In this document: positions 1 to 5,900 of the stretch, piece by piece
Numbering within the stretch: the stretch's first letter is position 1
Layout of the letters: each line of letters opens with the position of its first letter
Position numbers and translations under genes: made by a program
The notes under the pieces: model-generated
Database searches by the model: none
Told to the model about the DNA's origin: nothing
What the model saw: the letters and a program-made list of their open reading frames with translations, nothing else
Assembly: GCA_002434335.1 (NCBI GenBank)
Contig: DJJW01000085.1
Span: 174,077 to 182,516, forward strand
DNA from: Lachnoclostridium sp. UBA6558
Lineage (GTDB): Bacteria > Bacillota > Clostridia > Lachnospirales > Lachnospiraceae
DNA: 8,440 nt
Reading direction: 5' to 3'

Positions 1-455
1 CCGTCGGAATCACCATTTGCTGAAACGATACGTTCTTTCACGTCGTCCAGTCCAAGATTGGCAGACTTCAGATTATAATCCACCTGATAATTCAGTGTAT
101 CCTTTACAGAATCAAACCAGCCTGTGAATTTTTCTAAGAGCGGTAGGCGGATAGGGCAGGGGAGTACACCTTCAATACGGATATCGCCGCCAGTTTCTTT
201 TTTGGCAGCATACAGACCTGTTGAAAGGTCCGGGTTACTTCCTTCAATCGCTTCTTCAAGCTTCTGTATAAATACTTCCTGGTTCACTTTACGCAATGAA
301 AGTGCCATCTCCAGTGTAACAGTTTTACCCATAGTACTTCGCATGACAGGATTGTTCAGATGCTCAAAACCGCTGGCAACAAATATACTAATGGTGTCGG
401 GATATTTCTCGGTTATATCATAAATGGTATCGGTAATGTTAAAGTAGCGTGACAT
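1..455 (-). CDS. DUF1858-like / ABC substrate-binding-like protein, N-terminal part
   Basis: Partial gene: about 151 N-terminal codons are present and the rest lies beyond position 1. The start ATG (455-453) follows a good ribosome binding site, GAAAGGAAAA, at 470-461. Residues 1 to about 70 (opening MSRYFNITDTIYDITEKYPD) resemble DUF1858, a small helical domain with an 'I-x-D-x-(I/L)-x-E-K-Y-P-x-(T/A)' pattern followed by a 'F-x-x-x-G' segment. From about residue 95, 'IEGVLPCPIRLPLLEKF' resembles the start of substrate-binding-like proteins that carry DUF1858 at the N terminus in clostridia, relatives of the Fe3+/spermidine-type binding proteins. That family match is from memory, not a search. 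There is no signal peptide or lipobox, so this product would stay in the cytoplasm, unlike a classical binding protein. The ligand is unknown. Upstream lie an extended -10 promoter and a palindrome. I am sure it is a real gene and moderately sure of the family. Confidence 0.75.
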   Translation of the reverse strand, partial: MSRYFNITDTIYDITEKYPDTISIFVASGFEHLNNPVMRSTMGKTVTLEMALSLRKVNQEVFIQKLEEAIEGSNPDLSTGLYAAKKETGGDIRIEGVLPCPIRLPLLEKFTGWFDSVKDTLNYQVDYNLKSANLGLDDVKERIVSANGDSD

Positions 456-513
456 ATCTATTTTCCTTTCTTAACTCATAAGTTGTGAAAAGTCCTGTTC
501 AAGTAATGAGTAT

Positions 514-522
514 ATTATAACA
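514..522 (-). promoter_or_regulatory. Extended -10 promoter for the DUF1858-like gene
   Basis: Read on the minus strand, 522-514 is TGTTATAAT, a perfect TATAAT box preceded by the TGN extended -10 element. No good -35 box lies 16-18 bases upstream, which extended -10 promoters tolerate. Transcription would begin near 507, giving a leader of about 50 bases before the ATG at 455. Confidence 0.65.
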
Positions 523-538
523 TAATTCTAATGTTCTG

Positions 539-558
539 TTTGTTGTAAAAACAACAAA
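539..558. promoter_or_regulatory. Perfect inverted repeat, candidate operator
   Basis: The arms TTTGTTGT (539-546) and ACAACAAA (551-558) are exact reverse complements around a 4-base AAAA centre. The site is about 20 bp upstream of the extended -10 box of the minus-strand gene, covering the -35 region, which is where a repressor or activator would bind. The outer TTGTT...AACAA with a similar overall size recalls the clostridial Rex (NADH-sensing repressor) pattern TTGTTAA-N4-TTAACAA, but the inner two bases of each arm differ. The binding protein is therefore unknown. Confidence 0.45.
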
Positions 559-737
559 TACATATAGAATATTGATACAATTTATCATATATGCGCTTTT
601 TTACTGAGAAAGTTACCTGATTTTACCGTGAAAAAGTGTTTTGGGTTTCTGGAATTGCACACAGAATAATAGTATAAGGTCAATACGAAAAATGGTATTT
701 TGAGTTATCAGACAAGCTCTGTTGAGAAGAAGATATA

Positions 738-920
738 TTGATCTATGAAAACTTTATGAATTTCCCGGAATTGTATCGGCGTATCAGAATTGATACAATC
801 CAGCAGGTAAGAAAACAACCGGATTTGTTTGAAAAGAGATTAGAAAAGCTGATAGAAAATACCAGAAATAACAAAATGTATGGTTCGTGGAATGATGATG
901 GCAGACTAATAAATTATTAG
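738..920 (+). pseudogene. Short ORF, probable C-terminal remnant of a longer gene
   Basis: A 60-residue reading frame starts at TTG 738, with an in-frame ATG at 756, and has only a weak purine-rich stretch (GAGAAGAAG, 724-732) upstream. It encodes a basic/acidic helical segment ending 'MYGSWNDDGRLINY', with a conserved-looking core 'FPELYRRIRIDTIQ' and 'FEKRLEKLIENT'. The sequence looks like the end of a folded protein rather than a random frame. The same frame runs upstream through a single stop at 723-725 with plausible coding residues back to the stop at 675-677. This suggests decay of a longer gene. The basic 'RRI...KRLEKLIE' arrangement faintly recalls the C-terminal helix of YdeI/OmdA-type proteins, but I cannot assign it. 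No promoter is visible. It could also be a genuine small protein. Confidence 0.4.
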
Positions 921-950
921 GACTTTTGCTATTTTCAGATACGATTGGTA

Positions 951-979
951 TTGACTACTTAACAATTGTTAAGTATAAT
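951..979 (+). promoter_or_regulatory. Sigma-A promoter of the tetR-family gene
   Basis: The -35 box TTGACT (951-956) and the perfect -10 box TATAAT (974-979) are separated by exactly 17 bases. The spacer and the box edges are occupied by a palindromic operator. The predicted start of transcription is near 986, so the leader before the GTG at 1013 is only about 25 bases and lies within or next to the second operator. Confidence 0.85.
957..974. promoter_or_regulatory. TetR-family operator O1 (18-bp perfect palindrome)
   Basis: ACTTAACAATTGTTAAGT is a perfect palindrome. It starts directly after the -35 hexamer and ends on the first base of the -10 box. A repressor dimer bound here would block RNA polymerase, as expected for autorepression by the TetR-family protein encoded immediately downstream. 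Confidence 0.8.
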
Positions 980-983
980 ACTG

Positions 984-999
984 CTTAACAGTTGTTAAG
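984..999. promoter_or_regulatory. TetR-family operator O2 (second copy)
   Basis: CTTAACAGTTGTTAAG carries the same arms as O1 (CTTAACA ... TGTTAAG) around a 2-base centre, GT instead of AT. Its centre is 26 bp from that of O1, about two and a half DNA turns, and it covers the predicted transcription start. Two identical-arm sites imply two bound dimers. Confidence 0.8.
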
Positions 1000-1012
1000 T
1001 GGGAGGTGAAGA

Positions 1013-1636
1013 GTGTCTGAAGAAAAGAATGGAAAGATAAATAACAAAGAAAATATTGAAATGACAGCACTTGAACTGTTTTCAAAACATGGCTTTCAGG
1101 CAGTTTCTGTAAGAGATATCTGTAAGCCATTAGGATTACGGGAAAGTGCTATTTATTATCACTTTACAAATAAGCAGGGGATATTGGATTCTCTGTTACT
1201 AAGAGTTGATAAGCTTATACTGCAGATGAAAACCGAATTTGGAACTGCGTTTTCAGAAGCGGTTGAAGTAAGCGAGGAAGCAATGTGTGCTGTGGCAATC
1301 GGAATGCTGCAGGGTTATTTACTTAATCCTGTGGTCTATAAGATGATAGCAATGCTGACCATTGAGAGGATTTCTGCTCAAAATGCTCAGGATACCTATC
1401 AAAAGCTTGTATTTGATTTACCGCTTAAACAAATGGAAATGGTATTTTCTCAAATGATGGACAAAGGATTTATTGCCCGAAATGCTCCCGGGGTGTTGGC
1501 ACAGGAATACTATGGGATTATTTATTTTGCTTTTCAAAAAAATTGTATCGGACCGGAACTGAAAGAAGAAAACATAGCTCTCGCGAAACAGGAAATTAAT
1601 AAGAATATGAAAGATATCTATCACAAAATGAAGTAA
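1013..1636 (+). CDS. TetR/AcrR-family transcriptional regulator
   Basis: A 207-residue DNA-binding repressor of the usual length for the family. The N-terminal domain (about residues 13-60) has the TetR helix-turn-helix, with 'VRDICKPLGLRESAIYYHF' at 33-51. This includes the typical 'YYHF' recognition-helix end followed by 'KQGILDSLL'. The C-terminal part (about 65-207) is a variable helical ligand-binding and dimerisation domain, so the inducer cannot be read from sequence. The start is GTG 1013, chosen because a strong GGGAGGTGA ribosome binding site lies at 1001-1009. Two palindromic operators cover its own promoter, so autorepression is very likely. An alpha/beta hydrolase follows 111 bases downstream on the same strand and is the most likely co-regulated target. 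Confidence 0.93.
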   Translation: MSEEKNGKINNKENIEMTALELFSKHGFQAVSVRDICKPLGLRESAIYYHFTNKQGILDSLLLRVDKLILQMKTEFGTAFSEAVEVSEEAMCAVAIGMLQGYLLNPVVYKMIAMLTIERISAQNAQDTYQKLVFDLPLKQMEMVFSQMMDKGFIARNAPGVLAQEYYGIIYFAFQKNCIGPELKEENIALAKQEINKNMKDIYHKMK

Positions 1637-1653
1637 AGGTTATGATGAATTTT

Positions 1654-1682
1654 TTCACTCTTTCTATCAGCAGAGGTATAAC
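1654..1682 (+). promoter_or_regulatory. Weak candidate promoter upstream of the hydrolase
   Basis: TTCACT (1654-1659) and TATAAC (1677-1682) are 17 bases apart, matching the sigma-A consensus at 4/6 and 5/6. It could give the hydrolase some expression independent of the tetR promoter. In this AT-rich spacer such a match may be chance, and no terminator separates the two genes. Confidence 0.3.
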
Positions 1683-1747
1683 ATTAATGCCTGAAAATGC
1701 AAAAGTGAACATAGTTCTACAGCCGGTTCGGCGAAATGGAGGAAGAA

Positions 1748-2653
1748 ATGAAAGTCTATAAAAGCAATAAAGCAAAAGCGAATATTCTTAGAACCTATGA
1801 CCAGTTAATGGATAGGTGGGAGATCGGCTATGAAGATATCTGGATTGAAAATGACTATGGCAGGACACACGTCATTACCTGCGGCAATAAATCCGGAGAA
1901 CCCCTTGTATTATTTCACGGAGTAGGTGATGATTCGGCTTTGATGTGGATTTACAACGCAAAGACACTTGGGCAGCATTACAGGCTCTATGCTATTGATA
2001 CAATCGGAGGTCCCGGAAAAAGTGTCCCGGGAAAAGCATATAATAAAAGCTTTGATGACGTTGAATGGATTGATTCTATTCTTAACGGACTTGGACTTGA
2101 TAAGGTACATATGGCAGGAACCTCCCATGGCGGTTATCTGGTTATGTATTACCTGCTAAAAAGACCGGAGCGGGTTATGAAAGCAATTGGTATGGCATCA
2201 GCGATCTCAGATGATAATAGAAATCCTATGTATACTATGATGAAGATATTTTTGCCGGAAGCCCTGTTACCAACGAAAGGGAATGTATTGAAACTGATTA
2301 AGAAGTTATCAGGCGAACGTCATCAGGTCTTTACGGAAAACCCTGTAATTATGGAGCATTACGGAAGTTTATTAAAAGGCTTTAACAATATGGCAATGGG
2401 ATATCATAAAGTTTTATCCTTTACAAAAGAGGAAATAGATAAAATTGACAAAAATATTTATTTGTTGTTGGGAAGCAGAGACCCATTTGAAAAGCTTGGC
2501 GGGGAAGCAGCAGTAAAGAACAGAAGGCTGAATGCCATGTTTTTTGAAGAAGCAGGGCATGGTATTAATCATGAGGAAGCTTCTGAAGTAAATGGGATGA
2601 TAATAAAGATTCTCAAAGGAGAAGTAGAAGATATACGCAACTATAATACATAG
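1748..2653 (+). CDS. Alpha/beta-fold hydrolase
   Basis: A 301-residue soluble serine hydrolase of the alpha/beta fold (esterase, lipase or C-C hydrolase type); the substrate is unknown. Starting at ATG 1748, the oxyanion-loop 'LFHGVGDD' has His-Gly at 57-58, the nucleophile elbow 'GTSHGG' places Ser at 126, 'LLGSRDP' gives acid Asp 245, and 'EEAGHG' gives His 271. The order and spacing of this triad fit the family, so the enzyme should be active. I see no signal peptide. An in-frame ATG at 1736 exists but has no ribosome binding site; GGAGG at 1738-1742 is correctly placed only for 1748. A small GC hairpin (GCCG-GTT-CGGC, 1722-1732) lies just before that site. The gene follows the tetR-type regulator, suggesting detoxification or processing of the ligand the regulator senses. 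Confidence 0.9.
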   Translation: MKVYKSNKAKANILRTYDQLMDRWEIGYEDIWIENDYGRTHVITCGNKSGEPLVLFHGVGDDSALMWIYNAKTLGQHYRLYAIDTIGGPGKSVPGKAYNKSFDDVEWIDSILNGLGLDKVHMAGTSHGGYLVMYYLLKRPERVMKAIGMASAISDDNRNPMYTMMKIFLPEALLPTKGNVLKLIKKLSGERHQVFTENPVIMEHYGSLLKGFNNMAMGYHKVLSFTKEEIDKIDKNIYLLLGSRDPFEKLGGEAAVKNRRLNAMFFEEAGHGINHEEASEVNGMIIKILKGEVEDIRNYNT

Positions 2654-2902
2654 AATTATTCTACATAATGCTTATAATAGTATAAATTGATGCTATCTGA
2701 GGGTTTGTTTTAACATTTTTAGTAAATTAATCAGACAAATTTCTCCATAATCAGAAAAAGTACTGACTAAGTGTCAAAAACCATGGATTTTTCCTGAAAA
2801 AACAAGTATAATATAGTCCTTGTTACCCAGCCTGAAGGGATGTAAAATACCGCAAAGAGTTGACAGTAAGGGGTAGACAGCAGACAGAAGGGAAAGACAC
2901 GG
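2654..2902. other. AT-rich intergenic region between hydrolase and coiled-coil gene
   Basis: This 249-base spacer has no convincing ORF. I find no clear intrinsic terminator for the hydrolase, only T-rich tracts around 2706-2722 without a stable stem before them. Its second half holds the probable promoter and a leader of roughly 85 bases for the coiled-coil gene. Confidence 0.6.
2807..2812 (+). promoter_or_regulatory. Probable -10 box for the coiled-coil gene
   Basis: There is a perfect TATAAT at 2807-2812, but no good -35 box 16-18 bases upstream (TGGATT at 2784-2789 is the nearest). A small inverted repeat, TTTTTC (2788-2793) and GAAAAA (2796-2801) with a 2-base centre, occupies the spacer and could bind a regulator. 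Weak -35 matching suggests an activator or low basal expression. Confidence 0.4.
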
Positions 2903-5900
2903 ATGATATTATCGAAACAGGACAAACAACGATTAGCAAAATTAGAACAGGACTATGATAATAGCCTTTATATAATAGAGGAACTAAGCAATAATTATGA
3001 TAAGAGCAAGGCACAATTAGAAAAAAAAGAACAGGAAGCCAGACAACTCCAACAGAAAATATCTTTCTACCAGGGTGAAATTGCAAAATATAATGAAATT
3101 ACTGACCAGGTAGAAGAGTATGTTAAAGAAAGAGAAAGTCAGATTACACGTTTAAATAGTGACGTGGCAGATCATAAAGCGAAAATTTCTGCTCTGTATG
3201 TTGAGAAGGATAGCCTATCCAATATCATAAAAGATCAGCAGACAAATTTCACGGAACTGGAAGAGCAAAAAAAAATGTGTGAAGAAGAGCTTGGTATCCA
3301 AAAAGCAAAAGCAGAAGCCAGAGACAGCCAGATAAAAGAGTATGCAGAGTTACTGGAAGAAGCAGAAGTGAAATTTGCTGAAAAAGAAAGTGTAATAGCA
3401 AGCCTTACGGAACAGTCTAAGATATTAGAAACAGAACTTGAGGCAAAGAATACCAGCCTTACCAATAACCTTACCCAACTGAAAGAATTAGAGGAAGCTG
3501 CAAACAAGCAAAAGGATGAGCTGATTCAATTAACAACCCAGTATGATGCGTTGAAAAATGAATCTGAAGAAGCAAAGAAAAACCTTGAGCAGGTGTCTTT
3601 ACAGTTAAAGAATAAAGCAAAAGACTTGGAGGAACGGTCAAAAGAGCTTCTTACCACGAAAAATCAACGAAAGAATAATGAAATACAACAAACCAAATTA
3701 ACAGAGCAAATCAATAAATTTGAAACTGAATTAAGTCAGGTTAGAGCTGCTTACATACAATCTGAGGAAGAATTACGGTTAAAGACTGAAAAAATAGAGA
3801 CTCTAGAGGCAGAAAAAGCTATGCTTGAAAAAGAACACAGTGATGTCATTGCAAGTTTAGCACAAGAACAGACCTACAATCAGGAATTAATCAATGCTCT
3901 TCAGGAATTGAAAGCTGAATTGGAACAGTCAAAGCTGGAACTGAAAAATGCAGTGGCTGATATCCAATCAAAAAACAATGAAATTGAAACGTTGGTTGCT
4001 CTAAAGGAAGAATTAAATACCTCGCAAGCAGAATTAAAGAAAGAATTAGCTTTTTATGCAGAAAGAAATAACTCTTTAATAACCGATAATGAAAAATTGA
4101 ATTCCCAAATTGCAGAAGTGGAAAATCTGTTGAAGGCAGCTGATGCTGAGAAGGAAAAGCTTAATAAACAGCTTGAGAGTTTAAATAATAAAGCAGAAGA
4201 ATTAACAGCTAAGATTATTGAACTGGAAGAACTTATAAAAGTATCAGGAGAAGAAACAAAGAATGTTATCCTGGAGCTGAACAAAGCCAAAGAAGAGAAT
4301 CAAAGATTACAGGCTGAAAAGGAAGAACTGAAAGAGCAGACAAGCCTGAATATGAAAGAGTTAAGTCAACAGTTTGAAATTCAGAAATCTGAACAGCAAT
4401 CTAAATTTGATGAAGAAATTTCTCGTGTTATTGGCGAATTAAGTGAAGAAAATGAAATTACGAAAGCACTTGCTGCAAAAGAATTAATTGAATGTAAGAA
4501 ACAAGCAGAACAGGATATTAACAATATCATAAATCGAACTGCCCAGGAACTGGAGGCTTGTAAGCAGCAGGCAGAGCAAGAAAAAAACAGCATTAAAATC
4601 CTTGCCGAGGAAGAAATAGAGGCTTTTAAAACCCTGTCAGCGAAAGAGTTAGAGCAATACAAGAAGCAAATGGGTCAGGAAATAGAAGAGATTAGAGAAT
4701 TTGCGATTCTTGAGCAGGAAGAATTAATAGAAAATGCAAGAAATGAAAAGAAGCATCTGGAAAATCAGATGACAAAAGCTATCTATGAAAAGGAGCAATT
4801 ACATAATCAAATTAGTACTGTAACAGATGAAAAAAATCTCATCTCAGACAAACTTAAGCTTACAGAGGCTGAAAACCAAGAATTATATGTTGATATCCAG
4901 GGCTTAGAGGCTAAAAACCAGGAATTACATAGTGAGAACCAGGGATTACAGGTTAAAAATCAAGAATTGCATAGTGAGAACCAGGATATACAGGCTAAAA
5001 ACCAAGATTTACACGTTGAAATCCAGGAATTTGAAGCTAAAAACCAGAAATTACGTAGTGAGAACCAAGGCTTACAAGCAGAGAACCAAATATTACAGAA
5101 TGAGAATAAAGAATTCCAAACTAAAAACCAGGAATTACAGAATCAGAAAGAAGAGCTTAGAATTCAGACAGAGCAAGAAATCAATAGCCTGAATGAACAG
5201 TTCCAACGAGAAAAAACTGAACTACAAGTAAGATATGAAGCTGAGATTTCACAAATTAAGTTGCAATTACTGAAAGAAAACGAAGAGAAAGCAATACTTG
5301 CAGAACAGAATTTTGAAGATTATAAGCTGCTGGCTGAGCAGCAGCTGGAAGAATACAAACATTTAACTAAAACCGCTGAATCGGAGTTAGAGAAGCTAAA
5401 GAAGCAGACAAAGCAAGAAATAATAAGCATAAAAGCACAGTCTGAGAAAGAAATAGAAGAATACAAGGAGCTGGCCTTCCTTGAAACAGAGCAGATAAAA
5501 GAAGAAAACCGGAAAGAGAAGAATTTTCTGGAAGAGCAGATAACAGATGTGATGAATGAAAATGAAAAGCTGCATAAGCTTATAAAAACCTCAGAAGAAA
5601 AAATTAATATTATTTCAGATAAACTGAAATTTGCCGTAGAAGAGAATCAAGGCCTGTTGAAAGAAAAAGAGAAAATCAGTAAAGACTCATTGCTTGAGTT
5701 TGAGTTCCTGAAAGAGCAGTTCCAAAAAGAAAAAGCTGAACTTCAAAACAGATACAAGGAGGAATTATCCCATCTTAAAGAACAATTGCAGCAAGAAAAG
5801 CATGAAGTACAAGCGGCAGCAGAACAAGCTGGTGCAGCGGAAGTTCAGAAAGTACAAGAGCAGTTGGAGCAAACAAAACAACAGGTATACCGTCTAGAGC

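Noticed and set aside
124..423. A 99-codon plus-strand frame at the left end
   Set aside because: It is antisense to the DUF1858-like gene, whose minus-strand frame has recognisable domains and a good ribosome binding site.
571..799. An 11-bp direct repeat ATTGATACAAT at 571-581 and 789-799
   Set aside because: The flanks do not match, and the second copy lies in coding-like sequence. It is probably chance in AT-rich DNA.
2673..2678. A TATAAT just after the hydrolase gene
   Set aside because: No -35 box or extended -10 element accompanies it, and a better placed TATAAT lies at 2807 nearer the next gene. AT-rich spacers give such matches by chance.
2860..2865. A TTGACA upstream of the coiled-coil gene as a -35 box
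   Set aside because: No TATAAT-like hexamer lies 16-18 bases downstream; that position runs into the ribosome binding site region.
4871..5164. A possible CRISPR array because of regular 42-bp spacing
   Set aside because: Units are contiguous with no unique spacers, differ from one another, and stay in frame as heptads in a protein.
4932..5192. An 86-codon plus-strand frame rich in Arg/Lys with a repetitive pattern
   Set aside because: It is an alternate-frame reading of the 42-bp tandem repeat inside the large coiled-coil gene. The repetition is inherited and it has no ribosome binding site of its own.
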